Below, piece by piece: positions 45,799 through 58,707 of a stretch of 64,000 bases of DNA. This DNA is from Kryptolebias marmoratus. Its lineage: Eukaryota; Chordata; Actinopteri; Cyprinodontiformes; Rivulidae. A model generated the notes under the pieces. It did no database searches and was not told where the DNA came from. It saw nothing but the letters and a program-made list of their open reading frames with translations. The stretch is taken from the NCBI RefSeq assembly GCF_001649575.2, contig NC_051445.1:28900764-28964763 (forward strand), given 5' to 3'. The position numbers were made by a program, and so were the translations under genes. Position 1 is the first letter of the stretch. Each line of letters starts with the position of its first letter.

Positions 45799-46850
45799 TT
45801 CATTGGTTTCATTCTTCCAAGCTCTCTGCTCACCCAGGTATAAGCCGTTCTATAGCCATCATTTCCAGACGGTTTTGGTGGTCCTCACTACACAAGGATG
45901 TAAGAGACTATGTATTAGCCTGTCCTGTCTGTGCACGTAACAAGTCTTCCCACAGACCTCCTGCTGGGTTATTACAGCCTCTGGAGATACCCAAGAGACC
46001 ATGGTCCCATATAGCATTGGACTTTGTGACCGGACTTCCTTGTTCTCAAGGTATGACCACTATCATGACCATTATTGATCGGTTCTCTAAGGCTTGTCAT
46101 CTGATTTCCCTCAGGAAGTTACCATCTGCCTTTCTCACAGCACAACTACTGGTGAAACATGTTTTTAGGCTTCATGGTATCCCTCAAGACATACTCTCTG
46201 ATCGTGGGCCCCAATTCATTTCTCAAGTGTGGAAACAGTTCTGTCAGGCACTCAATGCTAAGGTCTCACTCACGTCAGGTTACCATCCACAATCCAACGG
46301 CCAGACAGAATGTATGAACCAGGAGCTAGAATCCACACTCAGGTGCTTTACTTCCACTAATCCTTCCGACTGGAATACATTCCTCCCATGGGTCGAGTAC
46401 GCACACAATGCTCACGTCTCTGTTGCCACCGGTCGGTCTCTCTTCGAAGTTTCCCTGGGTTACCAGCCACCTCTGCTTCTCATCTGAGGGGAACAGATTT
46501 CCATTCCCTCAGTTCAGCATCACATCCGCCGATGCAAAAGAGTATGGTCCAACACAGTTTTAGCTCTTCAACGCACCGCCTCACAGAATCAGAGACTGGC
46601 TGACCGTAGACGGACACCAGCCCCTCAGTACAGTCCTGGACAAAGGGTTTGGCTCTCGTCCAAAGACATCCCTTTAAAGGCCATGTCTAAGAAACTTTCT
46701 CCTCGTTTCATTGGGCCGTATGTGATAGAATCTGTCATCAGTCCTACTGCTGTCCGTCTCCGTCTTCCCTCCGATCTCCGCATCCATCCCACATTTCATG
46801 TTTCACAGTTAAAACCAGTGGTATCTAGCCCATTGTGCCCTCCAGCCAAG
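45785..46850 (+). pseudogene. Gypsy integrase
   Basis: The zinc-binding region ([19 protein letters not shown]) is in a shifted frame after about 45785. The catalytic core at 46017-46487 keeps its Asp-Asp-Glu set ([24 protein letters not shown]). An in-frame TGA at 46485-46487 interrupts, then the same frame continues to the C-terminal GPY-like region ([21 protein letters not shown]) until the 900-bp insertion at 46851. Confidence 0.9.
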
Positions 46851-47750
46851 TGTGGCGGTCAACAAAATGACGACGACGGGATCAGGAATCAGGATAATTT
46901 TATTCCTGTTTAAAACAAGAAAATGTCACTGCAGCAACTCCTGGGCTTCAGCTTCCACACACAAACACCTCTCCTCAGCGCAGCTAGGCGCGAACTCAGC
47001 GAAATGCGTTAAACAAAACTAAATTTCTGAGGTTCATTAACATTAAAATAAATCTACAGTCATACAAAACAATTAAAGTAAAACCTAAACAGAAATAATC
47101 AACTCTATAATTACAATTTTCTACCATAACATTGAAATTCACTAAATACGTTAATCTAACATCCGAATAAGGTTTTAAACAACACACATACCTGTTTAAC
47201 ACAAGAAAATGTCACTGCAGCAACTCCTGGGCTTCAGCTTCCACACACACACACCTTCATCAACCAAAAAAAAACACAAAACAATCACCTTGGCGAAGAA
47301 AACCCGACAGATATTACAAACTTGGGAACCAAAGGCCCAGTAAGGTGCTGCTTCAAACATAAAACAACCGAACAACAATATATATATGAAAACTTATGAG
47401 TTTACAACGTACTTTAGAACATTTCAACGCCTCGATACACAAACAGAAAAACGCTCACCTCTCCTCAGCGCAGCTAGGCGCGAACTGAGGAGGCACGGCG
47501 GGAACACACGGGATATGACACAAAAACAGGAAGTAAGACAATAAAAGCTTCCCCACCAAAATAAAATACAATTAAGAAGCAAAGAAAAACTAATATTCAT
47601 AGATGAGGATGGATTTCTACATACTAGGGACCAAAAACAAAAGCAATATAAAACAAATAATACATAACAGACATATCAATTCCAAAAAATTGAGTTTTGA
47701 GAAGATTCATAAAGAAAATTAAATAAATAAATAAAATTGACTCTGCTACA
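46851..47750. mobile_element. 900-bp nested LTR-like element with CAAG target duplication
   Basis: Starts TGTGGCGG and ends TGCTACA, with CAAG at 46847-46850 and 47751-47754. It separates the Gypsy integrase C-terminus from its chromodomain. It has internal direct repeats: CACTGCAGCAACTCCTGGGC at about 46925 and 47210, and CTCCTCAGCGCAGCTAGGCG at about 46971 and 47461. No coding region. Most likely a solo LTR; the 4-bp duplication leaves the family open. Confidence 0.7.
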
Positions 47751-47985
47751 CAAGCCCCCTCCACCCGCCCGAGAATTTGAGGGGCACCCAGTCTATATGG
47801 TTCGACGGATCGTGGACTCCCATCGGCGAGGCAGGGGTTGGCAATTCCTCGTTGATTGGGAGGGATACGGTCCTGAGGACCGCTCTTGGGTGCCCCACTC
47901 TTTCATCTGCGACTCCACGCTTATCTCAGACTATTGGGCTTCTGTGCCATCTTCCTCATCTCGGCTGCCAGGAGCCGTCCGTTGA
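47751..47985 (+). pseudogene. Gypsy chromodomain (3' end of pol)
   Basis: [36 protein letters not shown]: chromodomain aromatic and acidic features. In chromoviruses it guides integration to marked chromatin. It is cut off from pol by the nested element, and the stop lies just before the polypurine tract. Confidence 0.9.
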
Positions 47986-47996
47986 GGGGGAGGTGA

Positions 47997-48629
47997 TGTC
48001 AGAGTCTGGTGATCCTGGTTGGGTTTTGGGTGAATTTCCTTCAATCTCCAGTAGATGGAGCCAGCTCTACTGGAGGTTCTGCTGACAGGTGTTCCTCATC
48101 TACAATCAGCAAGGGAGGCTTAAAAGGAGTTGGCAGCCAGCATGTCACCGTCAGAGTGTTAACTCGTACTGGTACGTTTGTTACCGCCCTGGCTCATGTT
48201 CTTGTTTCTGGAACTTGTTAATATTTCCTTGCCTTGTTTCAGGATTATTTAAGCCATTGTTCTTTACCTGGAGGAATCTTCAAGTGCTGACTGGTCTCTG
48301 GGATCTCCACGCTGCTTTCTTCCTGGACGGCCTCCTTTGACCGAACCCTGCTCACTCTCCCTACCACCAAGGACCCAACCCAGGCTCTGCTCCTCTCTCC
48401 CTGGCGGTTCACTATCCACTCACCCGTAAGCAACTGTTACTGAGGATCATTTCCCCCATAAGACAAGAGATTCTGAATAACCACCTTCCTCCATCACAGT
48501 GCCATTCCAGTTCCTGAGCTGCTGGTTCCTCATCACTACGAGCATTCTAATAAACATTAATTGCATTTTCACTCTGTCTCCTGAAGTGTGTTCTGCATGT
48601 GGGCCAAATCTCTGGCTAAGACCATGACA
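47997..48629 (+). repeat. 3' LTR of the Gypsy element
   Basis: 633 bp. It differs from the 5' LTR at three positions near 48033, 48108 and 48149 by my reading, and is followed by GTATC. Confidence 0.95.
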
Positions 48630-48634
48630 GTATC

Positions 48635-50785
48635 CTTCAGAGAAATTAACCCATGTAAGAGACAGAAATAATTCCATGGGTAATACCACTAAAGAGCGTT
48701 TCTTTTCTCAGAGTTTACAAAGTAACTGTCATGTGGGAGAAATTATAGACGAGCACGGAGCTGCAGCCAAAGAGAAACACCATCAATAAAGTTGCTGTTC
48801 CATGCCGGTTTTAATGTTTTAGGCCATAATATTTTTGCAAGTAGTTCAAAGTTTAAACTGATATTGTTGTGAATCTTTGGTGGAAACTTTACATTCAAGC
48901 AAACGCCCCCGCAAAAGAATATCAGCACCCCCTTTTTGAAAATATTCCTGCCAGTGTCCCCTGTCATCCTCTCAACGCCCCCGTTGAGAAAAACTAAGCT
49001 AAACAGAGATGCGCCAGGACCAAAGTGGATTCCAATCTCAAAAATTTTAGAGGTTAATGAAATCACGATTTTAAAAATATTTTACATACTGCAACTGTCA
49101 ATTTTATACTACACTAATTTTGCACAAAAGGAAAAGCAATAATGTTTTTGCCCATGTGTGTGTCTGTAGGTTTAGCAAAATATCTCATGAATCACTGAGT
49201 CAATTTTAATGAAATTTTCAGAAAGTAATCATTGGGTTGTCATTTACAACTAATTAACTTTTAGAGTTAACTAGATTTAAGATTACTGAAAGCAAAATGA
49301 CCTATGAAATGTAGGGAAAAGATGTAGAGTTTAATATGTTAATTAAATATTCAATGAAATGATTTAATAAGCCCTTAAATAATTGCACTGATAGGCCACT
49401 ATCCCAAAAGGGGAAAAAACTGTAACATTGTTATCAGTCTTACCAAAACCCTAAAATTTCATATGAAGACACCATAACCCCACACACAAGAAATGGAAGA
49501 CTGGTAATTCATTTTTGGTTATATGTCCATGAGCAGAATTGAAAATAAAAACATCTATTGCAGGAAGTAGCTAATGATAGATCTGTTTAGATTGATCTAC
49601 TATATGTCGGAGTTATGATTAAAATGGGAGTAAAGTGACTGATAAAGGTAAAGGAAAAGTACGGGGAAAATGTTGGCCTATAATGTATTTTGAGGCACAA
49701 GATCGAAATGTAATAAATTTAAATGGTATTTTGGTGAGGAATAAAGTTCTAGGAGGGGAAATTATTAAAGCACTAGACCAAAAATAAATTCTACTACTAC
49801 TGGGCATCAGGACTCATCACCCCCAAAACAAAGTTGGTCTCCTTACCGGGAGATGAGTTCAGCATCTTCAGTGATAGAACACAGGGATGACTCCACCGAA
49901 GATAAAAGGTTGGCACTTATGAGGTGGCGCGTCTTCCAGAAGAACCGAACTGTCAGCCATGGCTGAGAGATGGATGCCGTCTGTTACTGTGTGGTTTGCC
50001 AGTAAGCTGTTCAGGCACTTTCAATGATCAAGTCAGTGGAAAGTCCAGTGCACAGTGCCAAATGAGGAGGATTGGTTTAGTGATACTTCAGGTGGTTTGA
50101 CATCTTCAGTCTGGCTCAAGTGTAAGTGTAAATTTGCATTTACGAGTGTTGGGACTAGTTAAAAACTTCTGACTGTCTATTTACATGTCACTAACTGACT
50201 TGTCCTGATCTAACCTGCGTGTTTGACTGGACAGTATGGGCTAGACTGAGTACTTAACTAATAATGCAGCAAGTTACAGCACAAAGGAAAAAAAATGAAA
50301 ACAGAAGAAAAAAGAAGGAACAAAAAGCAGCCACTGCTTTCGTGCCAATCATACAGTTTTAAGCTTACAATAGGGGTGTGATTGGGACACTACTTCCTCC
50401 GATCAGAAGAGTGGGTTTGTCTGAGGGTTTGTCACATTTGACAGACTCTAAACCAATCAGACCTCATTGCTTCATCCAGGACTGTTCACATGTACCCAAA
50501 TGAAAGGGAAGAGTTTTGGTTTGGTTATCTGTGAAAAAATAATCCAAGTATCTGCCTCAAGAAAAAGAAAAACAATAAGTTTTAGTAAAACATGTTATAA
50601 GTCAACAGTCCTATGAGGTTTAACAATAATATCAAACCTAATCACCTAAAGTATTCAGACTGAATCACACAATCAAACCTGTTCATGAGTGTGCTGTTAC
50701 TGGTGCATGTCTAATGCAAAGGCTATCTAACACCTTTCTCATATCACAACTCTGGAGACTGAAGATTGTTGTCACCAGGTTTATT
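48635..50785. other. No gene recognised; contains diverged repeats
   Basis: 49165-49480 (TTAGCAAAATATCTCATGAA, then AGAAAGTAATCATTGGG) resembles 53717-54050 and is a common fish interspersed repeat type. The rest, including frames at 48743-49066 and 49619-49807, shows no recognisable protein. Confidence 0.45.
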
Positions 50786-50789
50786 GACA

Positions 50790-50958
50790 ATTAAAGGGTG
50801 AAACTGAAAACAAGACAAACAGGAGGACACTTTTTGTTTAAAGAATGTTTATATCTGACCGCTTGTGTACTTGTTTGTATTTGTTTTAATGTGTCTTGTA
50901 AGCCTATGTGGGCTGGGCACATTTGAAAATAAAAATCAAATTTAATCAAATCAAATCA
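50790..50958 (+). repeat. LINE 3' tail
   Basis: Ends in a run of AATCAAATC-type units after AAAATAAAAATCAAATT, as at the 3' ends of several fish LINEs. There is no reverse transcriptase upstream in the window, so only the 3' end was copied. It abuts the BEL/Pao fragment. Confidence 0.55.
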
Positions 50959-53720
50959 AAATCCTAAACTCACATTAAGTTGGCTGGATTGCCACTTGCA
51001 ACATAACTGAAGAGTAGGAAGGAACTCTTTCTTCCACTTGTCACAAAAGGTGTTTGACAGATGCTGCACCTGATGCCTCTGGTGTCTGTAAATATCTGAA
51101 GCTGTGAAGTTACCAGCTGGAGCCTGAAAAGGGATGATCTTCTGGATTAGAAGAGCAGCTGGGGTTAAGATGAAAGGGTCACTTGGAGTCTGAAGAAACT
51201 GGGACAAGAGGTCTAGAATTTATAATAGCTGCCACCTCTGCCATGAAGGTGATGAGAACTTTATTAGTGAGCTTTATGGGCTTGAGTTTGAAAAACATAG
51301 AGACCAATATTTTCCAGGCCAGGTCAATCATTCTTTCCCACGACCTGCCAAAATGGGAAGCACGTGGTGGGTTAAAAGTCCAAGTACATCCATTCTCTTT
51401 TAAGTAGGTATGTAGAGCTGTGTTATACATGTTTGAGGGGATTTTGAGTTCCTTACATGCACTGACAAAATTGGTACCACAATCAGAATGAATAGTTTTT
51501 AGAGGTTGTCTTATTGCCAGAAAACGTCTAAATGCATTAATAAAGCTAGATGTGTCGAGTGAATCTATCACCTCAATATGAACTGCTCTAATACTCAGAC
51601 ATGTGAATATAACAGCCCACCTTTTGATTTGATTGACACTTCCTCTGGTGCGTCGGGAAGACACATACCATGGACCGAACACATCTAAGCCCACATTTGT
51701 GAATGGAGGGTCTATTGCAAGACAGTCTGGAGAGTGGTTTGACATTTTTTGTGTGCTTAGAGGAGCACTAAGTCATGGATGCACAGTGATAGATGACTGT
51801 GCTCACCTATATTTTTCCACCCACTATCCACCATCTTGCAGAATATTTAGCTTCTTCCATAAACAAGTGACCTTGATGATGAACCCGATTGTGGTAGTGC
51901 TTTATGAGAAGAACTGCAACATGGTGGTGGCTTGGAACTAGAAGTGGGTTCCTTTCACCTTGGGTTAAGTTTGAGTCAGTGATGCGACCACCTACTCTGA
52001 GGAGTCCATTTTCATCCAGGTAAGGGTCCAAGTTCTTGAGAGGACTGGTTTTGGGTAGACTCTCGTTGTTTTGTATACACTGGATTTCTTCCGAATATAC
52101 GTCCTGTTGTACTGCTTGAATCACAATATTTTGAGCTTGTTTAAACTCGTCCACAGTGAGTCCTGTCCCACAGTAATGCCAACCACAGCAGCAATTGCTT
52201 ATTATGCTTGGTGGTGATTTGAAGTTGTGAATGAGTCTAGAAAGAGCATGCACAAGTGACCTCCAGGTGGAAAAATTACTGAATCTCTAAGAACCAAGTC
52301 GCCTGATTGAAGCTGTAGTTTGGAGAGTAGTTACATCAGGTCTAACATCTGAGTCCATGTTAGGGTCCACAAGATCGTAAAAGTCATTAGCAAACTTTTG
52401 GACTTGGAGCACAAAGTTGAGGCCAGTGAACCAGTTATGAAGGGGCAGCTGGTATGCAAGAAGAAAACGAGTGGCGTGATCTGCGGGATTCTGACTGCTA
52501 GCTACATAATGCCATTGGCTTGACTGAGAAGATCTGCAAATCCTGGTTACACGGTTGCTGACATAGACATAAAATCTCCCAGTCTCATTGGAGATATAAC
52601 CTAAGACTACTTTATTGTCTTTGTAGAATGTGGTGTGTGGCTTGATTTGTTCAAGGTCAAGTTCATCTGTGACTAGATTTGCAAGCTCCACTGCCAACAC
52701 GGCAGCACTAAGCTCTACTCTTCGTATACTATGATCTGGGCATGGTGCAAGCTTTGCCTTGCCGAGCATCTGAAAATACACATAACTCTCTTTTTGTGGC
52801 TGTTGAGGGGGAAATGTCTGTGTATGCTCAGATAGTTCTGTAAATGAGCCCTTCCAGAGAGTCCAGGACTCTTCCTTTTCTTCAGGTAATGTAGCATCCC
52901 AGTTTCCATTTTCAACTGCGAGTTCACGCAAAATAGACTTTCCCCGTATAGTGACTAGCACTACAAAACCTAATGGATCATAAAGGCTGTTAATTGTTGA
53001 TAACACGCCTCTTCTTGTGAAGGGCTTTGTCTCATCTGTTTCTTGAAAGGTGAAGCAGTCTCTACCTAGGTCCCAAAGGAGACCCAGGCTACATTGCATG
53101 AGGACTGACTCGGCTTCAAAGTCTAAGTTTTTTAAATCTTTAGTGTGATCTTGGGTAGGGAATGCTTCTAACACTTCCTTTCTGTTGGCTGCTATTTTAT
53201 GCAGTCTGAGATTTGATTTCACAAGTGTGTCACAGGTTTTTTGGAGTAGGAACACAGCCATACCAATGGTGGGAAGAGATTTGAGTCCATTGTCCACGTA
53301 GAAGTCCCATGTGACAAACTGTTTCACATCTGGATCACTGTCTGGCTCACTGCGTAGAACAGACTGATGCAAGCCATATATGGCCACAGCTGGTGACGGG
53401 CTATTTCCAAAGACGTGGACTCTCATCCTATACTCCACAATGTCTTTAGAAATGTCATTGTCTCGGAACCACAAAAAACGCAAGTAGTTCCTGTCTTGCT
53501 CGTGAACAATGAAACAGTAAAACATCTGTTCAACGTCTGCTGTAAAAGCTACAGCTTCCTTTCTGAAGCGTATTAAAATGCCTAGCAGTGAGTTGTTAAG
53601 ATTGGGTCCTTAACAACTCACTGCTAGGCATTTCAGTGATACACCCTCGTATTTGGCGCTGCTGTCGAAGACGACCCTGATCTGTTTAGGTTTACGTGGG
53701 TGGTAAACACCGAACTCTGT
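50956..53720 (-). pseudogene. BEL/Pao retrotransposon pol fragment
   Basis: On the minus strand: RT from about 53720 (FGVYHPRKPKQIRVVFDSS), then a 412-codon frame 53525-52287 with RDNDISKDIVEYRM, FYVDNGLKSL (active site YVDN where YVDD is usual, 53300-53289), YDPLGFV, RVELSAAVLAVELA (RNase H) and HYVASSQNPADHATR. The integrase zinc region is at 52253-51807 (HHHVAVLLIKHYHNRVHHQG), the core at 51745-51179 (VGLDVFGPWYV, TIHSDCGTNFVSA, SWERMI), and a C-terminal piece is at 51207-50956. Frames are broken between these parts. 5' pol, gag and LTRs are missing. A foldback at 53576-53633 disrupts RT. Confidence 0.9.
53576..53633. repeat. Perfect 25-bp inverted repeat within the Pao RT
   Basis: 53576-53600 and 53609-53633 are exact reverse complements, separated by 8 bases. 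One arm is the normal RT sequence (NNSLLGIL on minus); the other replaces the few codons expected just upstream and creates a stop. This looks like a copy made by template switching. Confidence 0.9.
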
Positions 53721-54050
53721 CTGTTAGCAAAATATATTTTGAACCACTAAAAGAATTTTAATGAAACATTTAGGAAATATTCAATGTATGTACAACTTCA
53801 AGTAAATAACTTTTGTAGTCAATCCTATTCAAGATGGCCACCACAATCTAATGATCTTAGAAAACACAAATGACTAACTTAGCTGATTTTATAGACATTA
53901 AGCTACAATTTGCTGTGGTTGTAGCTGAGTACTGTCTATAACACACATGTTGTGTGCAAAACATTATGGGACATCGTTGCTTAAAACTTTGGCACTAAAT
54001 GTTGGAGCCATCCGTGTTTGTCTGTTAGCAGTGAATATGCATTCTTTCAA
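53717..54050. repeat. Common fish interspersed repeat
   Basis: GTCTGTTAGCAAAATAT at the start, AAGATGGCCACCACAATC in the middle, and GTTTGTCTGTTAGCAG near the end. Similar to 49165-49480. Class unknown, non-coding. Confidence 0.5.
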
Positions 54051-56020
54051 AGAATGCTGGGACTTTAATTCAATGCCTGTAACATGTTTTAAATCTCTCC
54101 ATAAGTTATTCATATAGTGCAGAACAAATATGCCAGGTGCTGATATTATTTTGTTGGTTGAAGTTCTCTGCAGCAGGATTGGTAAGACACAGAAGGTGAC
54201 CTTTACTATATATTTGCCCTAACCCGTCCCAATCCTGCCAGAAGCAGACTGCTATGCTCATTAAAATAGCTTTTTACCACTCAAACACCTGCCACCATTC
54301 ACAGCAGAACAACAAAAAAAGCTTAGTTCAACCTCCACACTTCTGTCAACACACTTCCTACGTCGCAGGCATACAGCCCAACCAACACACACACACACTT
54401 CATGCTAATATTTTCACCAGCATCTGTGCACTTACATGTTTATGTGCTTGTGTGATGAAGGTGAGAATGACAGCTCCATTTGGTTGAGTATTACAAATGC
54501 ATTATCTTTATAGACAAGTAGGCAGCTGGGGAGGAAGGACTAGATAATGTGTGTGTGGGTGTGCGTGTGTGCGTGTGGGGGGTGTCAACGTACAGATTTT
54601 TTGTATTGATAATTAAACAAGAAGGCTGCATCTTTTCACTTAGTCTAGTTAACTCATAACCCAAAATGTGATTAACATTTGAGTGGCCAAGAATTAATTT
54701 CTATCCCCCTACACATATGAACCCTGGTCATTTTTAAAGTGATGTTCTGTCAATAGTACCATTGAAATATACTGTAACTAGAGACAGCACCAGAAGCTGA
54801 AAGTTGAAGCTAGAAAGAATGAGTGCCCCCTAGTGGCTGGCTGCAGTACAATTTTGCAAGCCCCAGCCCTCTATGTAAACAAATGATACATTTTCCTAGC
54901 TAAGAAATAAAAATACACTTCAGATCATTTATTTCAGGTATTGATTTTTGTTAATTCATATAGTTCTTACCTTGCTGCTGTATGTTTAAACAATCATTTC
55001 CCCCAATATGTTTAGGTTTAATCATTTTTATTGAAGCTTAAAAAAGTGCCATGTTACAGCATATGAATGTGTTCAGCAATTTGATCATACCCTTTAAAAC
55101 TATGGAATAGTTCTGCAAAGAATATGTTTAAAACACATACCCCGAGGCCCTATAAAGATAAGAAGAAAGGCATTCTTAACTAAACTAAATCACGGTCACA
55201 TGAATGCTCTCTGTTTTTCCACAGTTCAATTAGGTTCAAACTAATTTATATTAGGTGCTTAAGCGCATGTAGTCCACTTTAGGGGACATTTCTGTAACTG
55301 CCTGAAAAAATCTAATTTTTGAGGAAAAAAGAAGTTCATCATTGTTTTTTCCCATGCCCTAAAAAGAGTATAGAGACATTTAAAAAATTCTTGTCTCATG
55401 ATTTCTTAATTCGTGCATCAGAGAGTTAATAACAGCGTTTGCTTCTCACTGATATAATGCATAAAAAGTCAGCTTTTGCTTAATCTAGTATCGTCTCCTG
55501 ATCAGAGGTCTCGCTGTTAGTTGCTTTATCAACAGCATTGGGGACATGTGTTGGCATTAAATTATCCCATGCCTAACCTGACACTCGGGTAGGCAAACTT
55601 GGAGTGTTTTCAAAGTCATTCTTAGCCATTAAGATAACTTTAACCTCTGTAACAGGTGTTGGGACTGTTTTAGTAGTAGTGAATTCTGTTCTTGTTTCAC
55701 TTGAGTGGAGGCTTGTTTTGTAATCTCAACCGGTGTAGTCATCCTGTTTAAACTTCTGCATCACCTACTTGTTGTATATCTGCAGGCCAGAACACTGGTG
55801 TGACTGGTCCAGATTATTATGTGCTGTGTTGTACTCATCTGTTCTAAAGAAGATGGATCCCCCCTTTGGGACTTTCGTCACATCTCCTCTGCTGGATGCC
55901 TCTGGTTCTGCACCTTGTTGCTCCGACTTCTCGTGCTCTTCTCTGCTTTTGTTGATTTGAAGTGGGCTGTATGTGGGTTGTCCCTGTGACGTTAGCTGTC
56001 AGCCCGTCTCTTCTTTCACT
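54051..56020. other. No gene recognised
   Basis: A (GT)n run lies at about 54549-54585. The short frames have no domain. The outer end of the large inverted repeat's left arm may lie in 55500-56020, but its partner is outside the window. Confidence 0.4.
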
Positions 56021-58707
56021 GCTCCTTAAAACACCACTTCTGGCAACATCCACAGTTGATCAGTAACAGTTTCATTGTTGCAGTTTTCCTGCTCAGCCTT
56101 TTATCAAAGTCAACTTTAGCTTTGTCTGTGGCATAAACTTTGGTGCAACGAGTCAGATGATACCACGTGTTGCTTCCTTCTAGTTGAACAGCCGTCGGAG
56201 TTGCCCTTTTGACCTCAGCTGCAGGTTGTTATCACTTGTCCTCTGCCCAGGCAAGTTCACTTTGGTCTGACCCGTATCTATCAGCCTCTGAAGAAAGTCC
56301 TTGGATGCAGGGAACACAATAGCATCCTCAGGTCACCACTGTCACTGCAACAGAGACTCAAAGAAAAGTTTTAAGACATTTTCACTTCCCAAACTAGGAC
56401 TCCAGCAAACTGTTGGATGAGTTGTGATCTCTGGAAATCTACTTTCATTCCTTAATTCTTTTGAGAGTTCAGTAAATCAACTCAAGGCCTTGGTGATATC
56501 GCCATCTGGAATTAGTTAGTTTCAAAAGTTCAACAATTAAATCAGACACTTACAAGCAAAAGGTTTCTTAGCATAAAATACAGTATCTCTAAAGTCAATC
56601 TGTTTGTCAGTCTCGGCTGTTCTGCTAGACTCTTTATCACATCTTTAGCCAATTACTGTAGGACTGTCACATAGTACATGTAATTCCCAGAAAGGATCTG
56701 GTAAATGTAGGTAAAATCACACAAAACAGTTGGAGGTAAGTCAGGTCTCTCTACATTTAGTTAAATCAAACTATTAGAGGATTGGTATCTCTGCACAGCT
56801 ATGGTTAATGTTAAACTTTAACCAGTTATTCTGAAAGGTGTCATGAAGCCAGTCTCACAGATAACTATCTTCCTTTGCTAGTTCCCTTTTTCTGTCGCTT
56901 ACTATTTATTTCACACCCTAGGTGTTCCTTTCTGGCCGTTGGTTTCTTCACTGGGTTTGAGACGAGTCTTCTACCTAGAGAAAGACCCCCCTTTGTAGCC
57001 AGACTTTGCCTTCCAGGAACGTTGGTGTGTGTTTACTTTTCCTGCCTCATCAGGGGAAACTAACTAACTTACAGTTAGAGGAATATATCCATGACCTCCT
57101 TCCAGTTATTTTCAGTGTTCTTAATGTAGTGATAAGAACTTGAAATGTTTCTTTCCACCAATCTGGTTTTATTTTCTAATAATTTTCACCAAAGATTAGG
57201 CTCCCAGCCTTAACAGTACATAAAACTTCTGAATTTTCATCTGTAAGAAAGGTAACACCAAACACTTTCTGCTTGTTAACATTTTACTGCAGTCTACTAG
57301 TTATTGGTTGAGGTCTGTGTTCACACCATAATAATGATTTTACTTTGATAAAACCTACAAACAAGTAACATTTAAAAGAAAACTGAAATCAAATATTAAA
57401 ATCTTGAAGGTATTTTAGTGAAATACTTATTTTAAACACTTCAGGGACCAGTTTCTCTTACCTGTAACTTAAATGAGTAGTTTTAGCAATTGGTTAATAA
57501 AACCTGGGATGGGATGATTAAGCTGCGGTCTTGAGTTCATGACGTACGCTGAATTATGGGTTCAGATTGCTTAATTACTAAGAATACTGTTCCTATCCCA
57601 TTGTTTATTAGTTGAAATAAAAGAAGTCATAACTTTACCAGCTGTTTAATTAAAGAAAAACTCTTCCTTGTTTAATTTTATGAAAACAAAGACAAAAAAT
57701 AATGTTGTCAGAGATTATCACTTCAGTAGATTAATTTACATTTAATCAAATGTCAAACTTGTAAAAATACTCTGTTTTTATACTGAAGAAACAAGTAAAA
57801 TTGTTTATCTTTGAAAGCATTGTAGACTAATTTAAATATTGGAATACTAAATATTATAGATTTTATTGTATTTTAAGTAAGTCAGTTTTCTGGTCTGAAT
57901 TCTTAATGTTTGCTTCACTTACTGTTTTCTTTACTCTTTTTACTCCTTTTACTTTAATATTGTATACTTCTTTCAGGTTTGTAAATCAAATTTGCACTAA
58001 AAGTTAGAGCAACATTTTCTTTGTAACATTGGTATTTTTATTTCTTCAAAGTTGCCAACAAAGGTCAACATAAATGCATTTTATTATTAAAATTAAAAAG
58101 TAAACTTGAAAATAATTTAGATGTTCATGAAATAAACATGCTGGTTAATATAGAAGTACTGGTTCTGTAATCTGTGCATTATGAAAAAAAAACCAAAAGC
58201 ACCTGAGTGTTTTTCAGTTAAAAAATAAGTAATCTTTGGAGGTTCTACAGCAAGTCTATGTTATGATTTATTTAAATTAATGTTAGCTTCAAAACACTTC
58301 TTAATTCTTCCTTAAATAATCATAGCTGATTGTTAGCTTTATCTGAGCCAAAAGAATCCTCTGAACAGAATGTTTGAATTTAGAATCAATATTTTCAGTT
58401 TCTTTTCCACGCAAGAATTTGGAATACTTTAAACTATTTTGGTAAATACCTTACTTTAGAATTTGGTCAACAGATGTTGTCAATACTGCCAGGTTGTCGA
58501 TTCAGTTTTCATGAAACGTCAGATTGGAAGTAGATGTTATTTGTCCTTTTCATCAGTTAAAATAAAACAGCCAGACCCAAATTGGCTTCTCCTTATCTTG
58601 GTCATCACACAGAGTTAAAGGTGCCTCACTGGATCAGAACCTGTAGAGGGCCAGTCATCATTTCATCACATTAAGGCCTAGAGCCAGTTGAGGGTCAGAG
58701 GTCAGCG
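56021..58707 (-). repeat. Large inverted repeat, left arm
   Basis: Reverse complement of 61353-64000, with many single-base differences and a net 39-bp length difference. Matching landmarks: 58560-58707 with 61353-61500, and 56021-56070 with the last 50 bases of the window. The inner edge meets the N run at 58708. The outer part (minus strand, 56515 to about 56040) has protein-like phrases (DGDITKALS, HPTVCW, LQRLIDTGQTKVN) broken by stops. I do not recognise the protein. Confidence 0.9.

Larger units (their letters stand above)
42165..48629 (+). mobile_element. Ty3/Gypsy chromovirus retrotransposon, complete but defective
   Basis: Two 633-bp LTRs (TGTCAG...GACA) bracket gag, protease, reverse transcriptase/RNase H, integrase and a chromodomain. 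Target duplication GTATC at 42160-42164 and 48630-48634. A purine-rich GAGGGGGAGGTGA just before the 3' LTR fits the polypurine tract. The LTRs differ at three visible positions. Coding regions carry several stops and frameshifts, plus a 900-bp nested insertion at 46851-47750. The order and chromodomain place it in the chromovirus group, seen in many fish. Confidence 0.95.
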
